Assembly: GCA_916610825.1 (NCBI GenBank)
Contig: OU744446.1
Location: 28,782,445 to 28,846,444, forward strand
Origin: Haliclystus octoradiatus
Lineage: Eukaryota > Cnidaria > Staurozoa > Stauromedusae > Haliclystidae
Reading direction: 5' to 3'
Length of the DNA: 64,000 bases
Shown: one piece after another, positions 44,556-58,400 of the stretch
How the letters are laid out: the number at the start of each line of letters is the position of its first letter
How positions within the stretch are numbered: position 1 is the first letter of the stretch
The notes under the pieces: model-generated
Told to the model about the DNA's origin: nothing
The model's database searches: none
What the model saw: only the letters and a program-made list of their open reading frames with translations
Translations under genes and position numbers: made by a program

Positions 44556-46371
44556 AACTATAGACTCAAACAACAATTTTCACGGACAGATAATAGTAAT
44601 TGCCTCTAGACCGTTCCTACATGTTGGTTTTATCTAATAATCCCCTCATACTATAGATTACTAAATGTTTTAGACAGAATATCTAGAATATAATTTGCGC
44701 GATTGTGATCGTAAAGATACTATTTATTATATATAAAATATATATCTATATATACCTACAAGTAACAAAGAAACTATTTATACAACTTTTAACTTTTATT
44801 CTGATAATAATAATTCCAATTTAAATTATCAGACATTCACTCATGTAGGTATATATTGAATAAAACTGCAGTTATAATTGACATGTAATTAAAATAAATT
44901 ATTACAAATAATTATATATAACTAGACAATGAATTTAAATGGTCTGAAGGAAATATTTTTGCGTCAGACTAGACCCTTCCACAATATCGGAATATCGTCT
45001 TCTTAGTCATGGGATATATATGCACGTCATACATAGTCTATATCAAAAATTTGGAAAATTCTCAAATGGCACATTTTTGAGTATCCTGCCGCATAATGAC
45101 ATTGAACATAATAACTACCTACTACTACTATACTATTAATTAATTTATGCAATTTATCCTACCATTCCATTATCAATTTTTCTTTCCCCCAATCAGACAT
45201 CAAGAAACGGCAACATGAAGTGATATACCTTAATGGTTGTAATACTATATACTATATTACTGATTATAAATGAACAATTAGCATTTCCTATCCATGGCCA
45301 GTAGTGCCCGTTTATACGCGTCTCAAATACATCTGTCTATGTCTACAATAACTGCCTACTGTCAATATTAATGACAATAATGATCTGAGCATTTATGGCA
45401 TCGTGAATATGGGATTTTGTGTACCATTTTTATCCATTGACTTTTCTGATTAATTCCATCATAGTTCCTGATTCGATAAAAATTACACACTTTTAAGTCT
45501 ATTAAATGGAACTTAAGCTGAAAAGCTTCCGCTTAGAATGGCTTTTGTAGTTGGATAGAATAGCAGAATTAATTAGTGGATGAATGACATAGCACTCATT
45601 GTCCGACTAGAATGCGCTTCATTTGAAGTCTGACTTGTGCATTCTGATGTAGGTGTTAAAAATCAAGGGTTTGTCAGGAATGTCCAAAAGACAATAGTAT
45701 TTTGAAGAACAAGAAGTTCAAGAACACGAATAACAAAACTCTGTAGACGTCGCAAACCTTCAGAATAAATATCCGTGAAACCTCTATTAATTACTGGTCA
45801 TTTGGGTGTGAAATTAATATCAGGTAACACATCGTAACTTCTTGAAATAGTTTATTGGTAATAAAAATGTTTTTACCAGAAAGAATTTTATGATATATTG
45901 AACAGTTGTTTTCTTCGTTAATTTGTCTTTTGTTGTATGAAACAAAAGCTGTTGATTTGATATTTCAAAAGAGCTTTACGATTTAAAAAATCTTTGTTAT
46001 TGTTCCGATGTGGTCTTGAATTTCAAAAGGGAACAAGAAAGTCGCTTTGCAAACGCAAGTAGAAGCTGGAGAAGATGTCACTCACTCACACGGAATAATC
46101 ATCTTAAAGCCTAGGAAACAAGCAAAAAGGCAGCCAACCTGTAAACAAAGAAGCATCAAGCCAAAATCAAAGTGTTTACCTATCAACTCCTTTTGAATGG
46201 GACTAGCGGACTGGAAGAGTATGTATCGTAACTTTTGACTTTTTTGTTGAGGCAAACAAACTAGCAAAGATACAAGACATGTTTTCGCTCTAGTTACCTT
46301 GCAGCTGCTGTCAATTTTCAATTTGTATAGTAATTATTTGGATATACAAATATATTTAAAAAGGAGAGAAC
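44556..46371. other. intergenic region with the PLC-beta 3' UTR
   Basis: AATAAA at 44859-44864, 304 bases past the stop, is the first good polyadenylation signal; a second AATAAA-like site follows near 44892. The rest is AT-rich. A possible acceptor (CAATTTGTATAG, ending 46330) lies 42 bases before the catulin ATG and could receive a 5' UTR exon or spliced leader; this is only a motif. The minus-strand frame 46082-46321 shows no domain. Confidence 0.5.
44859..44864 (+). terminator. polyadenylation signal of PLC-beta
   Basis: AATAAA in ATTGAATAAAACTGCAG, the first canonical hexamer after the PLC-beta stop codon, followed by a T-rich stretch. Confidence 0.5.
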
Positions 46372-46452
46372 ATGGTGTCAAAATGGGATTTATCTAACGT
46401 GGAAATTCACACAAAATCTGTTGAACAGGCGTTAATTCCTCTTGTTACCCAG
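46372..46452 (+). CDS. CTNNAL1: alpha-catulin exon 1
   Basis: Residues 1-27 (MVSKWDLSNVEIHTKSVEQA, then LIPLVTQ), first helix. The WD-LEI-T-VE pattern is shared with alpha-catenin. Phase 0 end. Confidence 0.93.
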
Positions 46453-49400
46453 GTGAAATATTTTTCAATTATTTTTGTTTCCTTCAGTTACTATTTGATG
46501 CAACAATCTCATATTCTTTATTATATGTTGTACTGTATGCTTATGTTTAGAAATTACTATTTGCCAAAGGGTCTTGTTTGCATGAAAGTGCATGTGTAAT
46601 TTGGAAGTATGCAGCTGCATGAGAATTGAAAACCTTTTGTTGACTTTAATCAATAGTGATAATTTTATACTGTGACAATCTAAATTTCAACAACAACTTA
46701 AAACAAGTCTTAACACATCATTATGTCATTGTTATACTGTTTCAGTTATATTTCTATCTATTGATACATATAAACAGATATATTCAAACGTGTTGGAATT
46801 TCACATTTATTTTATTTGCTCTTTTGGAATGTTTGAGAACATTGAGAAAATGCTCCAGTGGTTTTTCAATGACGTAAAAAACTAAATCAACAACTTTGAC
46901 AGTTAGGCTAACATTGTGTTTACACATTATTTTTTAATGCGCTTTCTTGTGACTAAATCAACAAAAATGAGCTTATCTGTTTAATTGTTGTTTGTAAATC
47001 CCTGAAGGCCAGTCAAATGGTTTGTTTAATGTTTCTTAAAAACAGGATATTGCTAATAATTTCATGTGTCAAAAATTGCATTCAAAGATTGATTCAAACG
47101 AGTGAATTCTTTTCCACTATCATCTGCTCTTCCAACGACGTCTTTTTATCTGAAATTTAGCAAAATTATCTTTATCTTTTTCGTTGACTCTGCTTATTGT
47201 AGACCTAAAACCCTTATAATGCTGAGAATAATTTTTACCCTGTAAAGGTTAAGATTGATGAAGAAACCAGACCGGGCTAGGTATACAAAGGCTACTCAAT
47301 CTGCTAGGCGAAAAAAAATCCCTGGCTACGAACACGGAGTAGTAGTGATCGAAAAATTTATCAGGGGTGCCTGAGAAAAACCAAAGCAAGGGTCAGGCAG
47401 AGATGAACAGCATTTTTTTTTCAGATTTTGGCTTCCGAATTTCAGGTTATTCTATTTTGATTTTCTGATGTGTATTCATATACCTGATATTGTGTTCACA
47501 ACAACAAGGGGGCAGCTGCCTTTGGATGTGGCACCACTTGCTACCTAGCATGATATTCAAATCGATCACATCTGGTGTTATAATTGCCAATACCATAATG
47601 TTGCCATATACAAATCCTGTTTCTAAGAGGGAGCCTACCACAGCAACTAGATAATTAAGCCTATAGATGCAAGGCGACTCGATCTGTGTATTCGTCAGGG
47701 TTTTGATAGTGTATTCCAGCAATCCATCCATTATGATATCAGGTATGATGGTTTAATACATATCTGATTAGATTAGATCCAATTATTTTCTCAACTAATA
47801 ACATTTAGTTCACTGATCACCTCTGGTGTCATCCCTGTCGACTTAAAAATAGGAATATTTATGCTTGACATATTTTCTACACAAATAAATCCCCAAATCC
47901 CTAGCAGGCTAAAAATTATCTTGGCGAATGTATAAAATCATTTACACTTTAGCCAAGATAGTTTTTAGTTGCACGCAGGCTACAAATCCTAAATCAAACA
48001 CGACTGACAAAGAAACTTGTAAAACTAATAATTCACATAAAATGTAGAAAGACTACACATAAAATACTACACAGATATCACATATGAAAGGTGATGTCAC
48101 ATGTGATTATGTGAAAAGTAAATATCAACACTGATCTTTACTAGAGCAATAGATCATACTATAGAGCTTCTCATCAGTCAGGTTAAATAAATGTTTTTTT
48201 GCCTTCCTTTGATTTTCCAAACCTTATAAAACATTCTTCAAATGGCAAGAAAGATTTTGATAGCAATTCATGCTATATTTGCTACATGTTGTATAACGTT
48301 AAACATATTGTGATTCTTTTTAAGTCATAGCACTGTTATCAAACTGAATTGGAAATTAAATCAATTGTTAGTAGAAGAAGAAAGATGTTTTCAAACACCA
48401 TTGCAATTCACTTTTTATCAAACCTGACCCATCATATACTCACGCCATGGTTCTTGGTCTTAAAATTGTTTTATATAGCTTTTTTATATATATTTAGGCA
48501 AGGGAACAACAGCCTTACTTTGTTACATTTGGAAAAATATCACTATTGATATATATATATATATATACATTATGTGCTTTGCAGATTACATGTCTGGTCA
48601 AACAAGAAGAAAAACCAAGAATATCAGATGGAGCAAGAGAAGCATTAACCAATGTTGGCAATGTACTACAAAGAGCCGTTCAAGCATTTGCTGATTTTGC
48701 TAATGAACTTGTCACAGAAGATGAAGATTTACGTGAAGACATGAAAGAAGCCTGCGATGAAGCTACCACAGCTGGCAATAGCATTGCAAGTCGCATCAAC
48801 TTGGCAATAACAAATTTTGTTGAAAAGCGTCCTTTAATTGAAGCTGCTAGATCACTATTGGCATCAATAACGAGGGTCCTACTTTTAACTGATGTCATAG
48901 CTGCAAGAAAACTAATACTTGCTGTGCAGAAGGTTAGCTTATTTTCTTGTTTCTCGTCACATAATGTCAGTCTGCAACACCCCTCCCCTGCAAAATAATT
49001 TGTTGATAAATAAACTGTTCATTGACTTCATGAGCTGTTCTTGAACAGTTTTAACAATTTGTGAAAATGTCAATGAAAAACAGGCCATTTAACGTTCATG
49101 AATTGTTGGTGAACTTGCATGAACAGTTCTTGAACAGTTCATGAACAGTTCATGAAAAATGGCCATTTTACGTCCATTGACTGTTTTCACAGAGGTTGTC
49201 CAATGAAATAGTTAATTAAAGGAGCTACCGTCATCTTTGGTAGGGTAGTACACTCTACATTATTTGTTAACTTACTCAACAGAACCTGCTTCAGTGCGAT
49301 CCAGATAAGTGAAATTCACGCTGATCTGCAAAGTGCCTTTGAAACTCTATAATATTATTTTGTGGTTAAGTATTTGTAAGCAATTTTCGATACGGTGCAA

Positions 49401-52400
49401 ATTCATACAAAAGCAATGAATATCGCTGGCAATTTTGACTTGCATTTATGCCGGTTAGGATGTACAAAAATGTAAGATTTACTATGTATCGTCAAGTTTT
49501 GACCCATAATTGAAACATTATCTCTTGACTACAGGGAAGCATCCTGCCATAAATCCAACATACAGATTGTTTCACAAAACAATATTGCTATCCCGTCTAG
49601 GTTAAAATTCTCCAACCATAAAAATGAATAAAAATAATCAATGAAAAGCTCAACTAGTTAGGCAGTCCATATCAAATAGCCTTCCATTCCACAAGTTCAC
49701 TGATTGTTAATGCTTTTGACCTTTTGTTGATTTTTACTTTTTGGAATTAGGTCGACATGAGACTCAAAGAGCTAGAGAATGTTCAGAATTTCACTGAATT
49801 TGTTCAATGCTTTAGTCATTTTGGAGCTAGCATGGTTGAGTTAGCGCACATATCAGGAGATCGACAAAATGTAAGTTTATGACCTTACAGTTCCAAATTC
49901 ATGCTAAATTGTATCAGCTTTCCAAATTTATAAACCTAGCATGTCATAGCATCCTCGTATATGGTGTAGACACCTCTCTATTTTGTAGCTAGAATAATGG
50001 CTGCATTTAAGTTTTGTACTTGATCTCCATCATACATGACTGCAAGATAGTTGCTTGCAATACTCATAGATGAAGGACATCTCTTACAATTGAACACAAT
50101 ATGATTTTGCAATAAGTGTTTTCCAATGAGTAGGGGAGAGACCGAGGAAAGCTGGTCTAACAGGGGAGAGATGGAATTTTGATGTTCCCTTTATGCTATC
50201 AGAATTAAATTTTGTCACAGTATAGATAGCAACATTTGCTTTATAACTACACAGTTTCACTTTATTTCTTTAAACAATTTAGAATTAAATTGGAATTCAA
50301 GCTCAATTAGCTTGTATAGCATGACATTTACAATATTTAACTTACTTTGCTCTGAGGCGCACCCCTGCGAAAAACAATTCAGAAGTTCATGAACAGTTCA
50401 TGAACGTTAAATGGCTCCAATCTTCCTGAACTGTTCATGAACTGTTCATGGACAGTTCATGAACCTTCACAGACAGTTCATGAGCAGTTCATGAACCTTC
50501 ACAGACAGTTCATGAACAGTTCATGAAAATTTAGGGCCATTTAACGTTCATGAACTGTTCATGAACTGTTCATGAACTCCTGAACTGTTTTCGCAGAGGC
50601 ACATATTGATGTAATTTCAATTGATAGACTATGCCAAATTATATACTGCTGTAGCCCATGTAAGTAATAATAAAATATCTCCTGTGAAGTTCAAAAAAGT
50701 TGTTGAGTTCATAGATAGTTCATGAACATGACAAACATTCTTGCTCTGTTTTCACTGGGGATCTTGAGGACAATATTGTATAATAAATGTTATACTAATT
50801 TTCTTGTGTCTCACTACGCACCACTTGTGTTAATATAACACGATACAGTCCTATTACCCGTTCCATATCGCATGAATAAATGTTATACTAATTTTCTATT
50901 GGTTCCTTTATCATCAAGGATTTGAAAGATGAAAATCAGAGAGCTGAAGTTTGTGCTGCTAGAGCTTTACTGGAAAAATCAACATTGATGTTGCTGACCA
51001 CATGTAAAGTGAGTAAATCTTATATTGATTTCAAAAGTGTAATTTGCCGTAGACTGCAAAGCCAATATCAATACACATTACACACAATAAGGTATTGTAA
51101 TAAACACATTTTTATACTTGACTTTAATTGAAATCTAAAAGATGACCTGTTATCCTTTTTAAATCTCCCTTACGCAGGGTCTGACAAAAGTAGGAATCCT
51201 GGTATTCTAGATTCCGGAAAGTTAAGTTTGATATTTTTATGATGCATTGGTCAAACTTTAACTTAAAATTCAAAAGAAAATGTTGAAACGCCTTCAGGAT
51301 TACAGAAGGTTGAGCCTTCTGCCTGACCCTGCTCTTACAGTATATGATACTTTTCTGGTTCTGAAGCATTGCACATTTGCACAATCTAAAATTAGGCTTA
51401 AAGAAATTTATATATTTAGCCGCAGCATCAGCTCCTGGATGGATTTTCCTTTTTAATTACATTTCCCAATTGTGTACCTATTATAAGATCAATATTTTAA
51501 CTATTTATATTGTGGATTTAACAACAGACTTGCTTGCGTCATCCAGAATCTCCTGTTGCTCATGGCAACAGACATGGTGTTTTCACAAATATGAGAAATG
51601 CAATGAATTCAATGTCAAATGTTGTTCAAACAAACAAAATGCCAAAAGAAGATCATAAAAAATGTTTAGGAATTCAAATTGAAGAATGTAAGGTAAGATC
51701 ACTTGTGATAGGAATTCTACGTCTATAATTGTTTGATCGATTGTGTCTGCCTTAGACTGGGATCCCACTGTACCGAATAGCCATCCGAGCATAGTGATTT
51801 TTGTACCGGTTAGGCATTTGAATTACACTATACCAAAGTAATACGGTATGTGAGGGTTTTTTTGCAGAGCAAAATTCACTCTGCTATGAACAAGGGATAA
51901 AAAGTATATTCTTGCTGTTTGTCGAATGTAATAAATCTAATCCATTGCTGATACCATCACATTGCCATACACATATTTTGTTGCTGCTAGATAGCCAATA
52001 AACAGCTAGCGAATTATTGAAGGAGAGGTGACTCGATTTGTGTATTTGCAGAGGGGTGCTAGTGTATTCAAACTATCAGTCCGGTATAATTTTTAGTGTG
52101 ATGGCACAATACTTATTCGGTGCGATTTCTAAGCGGTATAGTGGAATCCACACCTTATTCACAGTGATTTCTTCCTCTTGGATCTTGAGTTTTGAGGCTC
52201 ATGCTTCAGTTGTATAGCCTATCATCATAATCAGCATATGTTATTCTGAAACTGGACCTACAGTAACAAAGTTGACAAGCTATTTACATAATTGATATTA
52301 CCTTTAAACCCACTGTCACCATATTATCGCCTCACTATTTTCTGTTCTATAGTGAAACCTGTATATAACGGCCAGCTACAAGAGGTAGATTAATTGACCA

Positions 52401-55400
52401 CTATAGACAGGTGGCCTTTATATACAGGTTTGATTCAATAGAAAATACTATTTTAGACGTCGCAAGAGTGACCACTATAGACAGGTGGCCACTGTATAGA
52501 GGTGACCGCTATAACAGGTTTGAATGTATTTTGATTATATCTTTATCATAGCTCATTTTTGACAAATCATTTGATAATCCAATGGATCCTGTTACCATAA
52601 CAACACTAGATCATTCAATTCAATCAGTTGTTGCATCAGCACAAGAACTATCAAAAATTGAATGCCTTACTTATGATAGCAAAGAATCAATTGAATTATG
52701 TTGCTCAATGCTAGATAGTTTAAGGGACCAATGGTGTAAGCATGTTGAAAAAATACGGCCCGGTCAGGTAAGAGTTTTACATAATAGCTAATTGTGATAT
52801 ATCTTTGAGAAAATATAGGGATTATAAGTAGGCTAGAGAATTTTATTCATATATTGGATGGCTATGGCATGCTCATGTTTGTATTTGTATTCACGATACA
52901 AATATTAGGAAACACAAGAAGACAAGAGAAATGATAGAGCAACTATGTGCTAACCCTGTTTGTAAAACTCAACCAATGTTTCCAAATAATTGTAAATAAA
53001 ATTTATAATTCTGAGCATCGTTGATAATGTATTAAAAATTTGAATATTAAAATCACCTTCTTTGCTGTGTTATTGTTGTATTATAATGGTTAATTTGCGA
53101 CTAAATCAAACCAGGTTAATCTAACAAGCTCTGGGTTCTGATTTGACATTGTCTTTTCAATTCACAATTTAAAATTTGCCTGTAGCCTACTAATTAGGCT
53201 ACATTGTGTAATAATTATCTAGGAAATCAATACACTAATTGTCCACTTGAATTATAGGTTTACCTTGAAACAGCGTAGCCTTATCTTGTTATTCTGTCTT
53301 TTTATATTGCATGATGCGCATTAAGCTTAGACCTTTAAAATATTTTCAAGAAAAATTAACATCTTGAGCTAAATGTTGTTTCCCAAATTTTAGCGATAAT
53401 TGAGATATTTGTTGGATTAGGCATAGACAGAATCATAGTTTCTGTATTTTCTCGCTGGTCAAATTTTTTGATTCATAGCAATTTTTCTTGGCTTTTGGAG
53501 CCAAGTTTTACCCTGGAATTTTATGCACGCTCTTTTGACCAATCATATTGCAAAATTCTTGTGTGATAATTCAGAACCCTTTTTATAAAATCAAAAAAAT
53601 ACACTGTCTTGTGTATACTCCTGCAAAAAACAGTTCAGGAGTTCATGAACAGTTCATGAACGTTAAATGGCTCCAATTTTTCTGAACTGTTCATGAACCC
53701 TCACAGACAGTTCATGAACTGTTCATGAACTGTTCATGTACTCCTGAACTGTTTTCGCAGGGGTACCATTTTAATTTTGTACGTTGAATAAAATGGCTTT
53801 TATTGGTCTTGACCAGACACATGAATCAACCAATCAGATTGCAAAAATCTGATATCATATTTTATAAAATAATTTGATAAATTCTAAAACAACTGTTTGC
53901 ATTATTTAAGAAATAAATATTTATCATTTCAAACCTTGATAGAAGATTCTGAAGTTTATTTATGATTTCTCGTCAATTTTTTAGATTGAATTTGCCATGA
54001 TTCATGTTCTATTAGAAAAGATTAGTGCATCATTGAGCGTTCTAAAGAAAGAGGTATAGTATTTAAATATTTTATGTGGTAACACCCAATTGGTATTAGA
54101 TGTGTTTTCACAAATGGCTGTTGTGTTGTTTCTCTTTTTATTGCAAGTTTTTGTTTTGGACTGACAATAATTATTTTAAGTTTTCTTTGTTTATAGTTGC
54201 AAGAATCTGTGACGTTTCAAGTGTTAAGAGTATTATCTACTGTAAAATGCAAAGGGAAAGTTCAAAAGCTAAAGAGTGCCAGTTTAGCTGGAAGTTTAGA
54301 CAATGTCAACAAATATGCTGAATTAACGAAAAAAGATATTTCTCTTCTTCGGGATGTAAGTCATTCTCGTAATATAATTCATTGACACCTCTGAAAAAAT
54401 ATAACTGAGTTCATGTAAAGTTCATGCCCCTGCGAAAAACAGTTCAGGAGTTAATGAATATTTAACCCCTGCGAAAACAGTCCAGGAGTTCATGAACAGT
54501 TCATGAACAGTTCATGAACTCCTGAACGTTCATGAATTCATGAACAGTTCATGAACTCCTGAACTGTCATTCACAGGGGAATGGTCCCAATCTTCATGAA
54601 CAGATTATGGATCTTCACAGACAGTCCATGTACAGTTCATGAAAATTTGGGGCCATTTAACATTTATGAACTGTTCATGAACTCCTGAACTATTTTTTGC
54701 AGGGGTGCAGTTCAAGAATGCTAAATGGCCTGCTTTCCTCTTTGTTTTTCATGAACTGATCATGAACTGATCATGAACTCATTGAATTTTTTTGTAACAG
54801 ACATCAGCAGTATACTTTGACCTGGAAGTTCTAATTTTTTGATGTACAGAGTGCAAGTACTAAGAAAAATCATTCTCAGTAAACCCAATTAAAATTGCTC
54901 CAAAGATTAAATATTTAGATGTTATCGTAATACTATGCTATTTACATTGAGTGAGTGACATAAATCATATTTTACAGCTTCTTGTCTTCACTGTATAAGA
55001 TATGGAAATGAGTTTTCGAGATAATCTCCAAGATGCTATTATCTGTATGTGCAGGCCTAATCTTACAACTACCATTTAGAAAATTGATATGGTTTATTTT
55101 TTTCATAGGTATCTAGTCTGACATTTGATGTTGGAACAAATGAACCATCCATTATCACTGCTCGAAAAATTGATGAAAACGTTGATAGCTTTTTAAACCA
55201 GGTATTTTAGGGTTCAGTAATCTAACAGGTTAAATGTATTTGAAATTGTCTCAGATAGGATTCTTAAAATTTGATATTTAAATCGGAAAACTTGAAATTT
55301 ATCATTCTTCTGAATTTAGGCCTACAGAATTTTTTACCTCCGGCTCCTTGTGCACTGATAGCAGGGTGTGATAAAATGGGAATACCGTGACAGAGAGTCC

Positions 55401-58400
55401 CGGAAATATAGCACAAGTTCAGAAGGAAGGGAAGGTAGTAGTTGTATTCACATCTCTACAAGCAGAACAAAAAATCAATTGCTATATTTTGCTTGGAAAG
55501 TGAACATATAGAGATGCAGTTTTACCATGTGATTATGACCATAACCCCTACAATAAAAGGCTATGGAACTGTTTAGATGATGTAGTCATCCAAAACAGTT
55601 TGGAAGCAATAATTAGAATCCCGGAAGGTAAAATATTATATCGGATCATGACTGGTAGCTCGAGTGGCACAATATGCAAGAGGCTTAGCTTCTTCATCAG
55701 TGCACACATCATTGTTAACTGTAATATTCGTTTGAATATTACAGTTAACAATGTTTCCTAATAAACAAGCACGTCTGCTTATGGGGCTACTTGCAATTAT
55801 CATTGATTGACTGTAAAATGTAATATACTGTATTATCATTTTTATTCAAACTAGCTTGTTGTTTCTGCACAAATACTATCTGGGCATCCATCAAGTAAGA
55901 TCACTTTGGAAAATACAGAAGTATTTGCTGATGTCTTCCTTGGACAAGTTGAAGAGCTGAAAGAGTTGCTATGTATTATTGGCAATGTGGAGAGGAGAGA
56001 TTCTCCAAATGAAACACTCAAGATTATTGGTAAGTTCGAATTTTCACAACTGTTTTAGTTTCACTAAGTTTAATACTTTGGTTTAGATTCTTTTTATGGA
56101 GTTCCGTACGTTGTTCTGTATTTTGAAATAATGAAATAAAAAATTGTTGATTTTATACCTTTTAAGTTGCACTTATTTCAGCATTATGCATACAGTTATA
56201 ATAGTGTATAAACATTGTATGAATATTGTACTCTCAACAATTTTTGGTGAAACATTGCGTTCAATTGGCGTTCTCACACACCACACATTCCACACTGCTA
56301 CAATGTTTTTTGCAAGTTTGCACCTGTGTTTAACTCAACAATGCACCTTCAACAATGCACTTCATTGCATTTATCATGCCTATTCAAAGGTGAGTTTTTG
56401 TTTTACACATAACATTTTGCACATTCGCATCTCTCAAATTGGATAAAAACTCTTGATAAAATGTGTTTCTTTTTATTGTAGAAACTGCAGATTATCAATG
56501 GTTCGATTTGCTTTCATCTTTAAAAACTTAGTTGTCGATACGCTGAAATTGTTATCTTATTAATTAGTGAAATTAAGGAAGTAACATTAGATTTTGAAAT
56601 TAAAATAGTAGAATTAAATTTGATATTAGATTGTAATGATGTACTAGAGTAGAGTAATAATATAATTATTTAGAGTATTTTAGAGAAATTTTATACTTAT
56701 ATTATAGTTTATAACTTTACAGCATTTACAGTTGTTTATGTTTTGCAGCAGTAATACTTACCTTGATAAACATCATGAGTTCATGAACAGTTCATAAACA
56801 ATCCAGAATAGTTTGTGCACAATTCATGAACAAATCATGAACTTCATGATTAGTTCTTGAAAATTTGCTTGGGGTTCATGAACTGTTCATGAAATTTTAT
56901 GAAAGTTGGGCAACTTCACGTTCATGAACTGATGAACAGAGGCTGTGACGAATAATCATCTCAGATCAATGCTGCTGTTGGAAATACTTTTTCATAAAAA
57001 TGTTAAATGATTGGAACATTGTTTGATATGATAGATCTAATTCATGTACACACTAAAGAGGAGCAAACAAAGAATAGAGCTATAACTTTATAGTTATTGT
57101 TTTCATAATAAAATCTATTTGCAATATATCTGGATTATATTATAATTTTGTCTTGCCTCAGCCTTATTTTATTCCTTGTGTGTATGTTCTCGTATGAAAA
57201 TCATTCATAAACTCTGTAAGCTATTCCTGAACCTTCAGTAAAAATCCTTAGTTGCACAAAAAAAGGAATTCATAGATAAATATATCACTTCATAAACCCA
57301 GAATTTTCAAGATCAATAAATCCTAAAAAAATTGACTACGTACTGTTTGTTAAATAGTATATTTTACATTACGATTGTTTTCCGGAACTTTCCAAGAATT
57401 GCGTTTCATAAGGTGACTATCAATAATCTTTACCATTTCCTGAAATGTAAAATCCATAAAAAACTATTGAAAGCAAGAAATGGCTTTGCGACATTTGAAA
57501 TATTATTAGCTCAAACACATAGTGGCAAACCGGAGGAGAAGTTTTTTATGTGATAATAAAACTTTGTATTAAGAAGCAGTTGTGCTACAAAAATGGCAAT
57601 TGCCAGGGACACAAAACCTATCAAGGTGTTGGAATACAATGAATGTATTGGATATGTTGTAAAATAAGAGTAATGGTAATGATATGCTGTAATTTCACCA
57701 TTTTGTATGCATTTTGAAATTTTTTTAGTGACATGGGGACATTAAAAAAGTTTTTGCTCAGCATTTTCTTACTTCTGACTTGAATAGCAAATGTGACTAA
57801 ATGCAATGTGTAGTTTATTTTTGCAAATCAGTATTTCAAAGACTCTTCTATCTTCATATATTGAGGTTGAGAATTGCCTCCATTCTGATCTGTCACAACA
57901 ACCACTGTACTATTATTTATTTTTTGTTGCTATTTTCAGTTGAAAATCCTGAGGAAATTGAAAAGAAGGTAAATGCGAGGAATCATTATTTTTATTCACA
58001 GCAGACTGTGTTATTTGTGTGATCTAGCATTCATTGGTTTAATGCAGAAGAGCGTTTTTTACCCTCTAACAATAAATTTCTGTCTAAGCAAAAAAAACCC
58101 CATATTTTCAGGAATTGTGTCAAAGCGTTGAATAGTATTATATTTCACACCTATAAGAAACCATATGGTCTTTCAAGATATAAGTTGGGGCTACAACGCA
58201 GGCTATACTCTGCTCTTATAAGAAAATCAAAAATCAAACAGGAACCTCTTATAACACATTTGATTGTCACAGTGCAACCTTGTTGATATCATTGTACTGG
58301 TGATATCTATTGTATATTGATGTACTCAACGAAAGATTTGATAATAAGTGGGTTGTCACTGTGAGATTATAAAAGTACTGCCCCTGTGAAACGAGTTCAT

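Noticed and set aside
44556-46371. PLC-beta and catulin as an operon
   Set aside because: The 1.8-kb gap with its own polyadenylation signal is too long for known metazoan operons, and no spliced leader is visible.
46372-46452. Alpha-catenin instead of alpha-catulin
   Set aside because: Exon 1 alone could be either, but exons 3-4 (FVQCFSHFGASMVELAHISG region) are catulin-specific.
48680-48898. Minus-strand frame in catulin exon 2
   Set aside because: It is antisense to a well-conserved coding exon and has no domain.
50362-50598. GTTCATGAAC arrays as heat-shock elements
   Set aside because: TTCATGAA gives one TTCnnGAA pair, but the next pair is 3 bases away instead of 2, so a three-unit HSE does not form.
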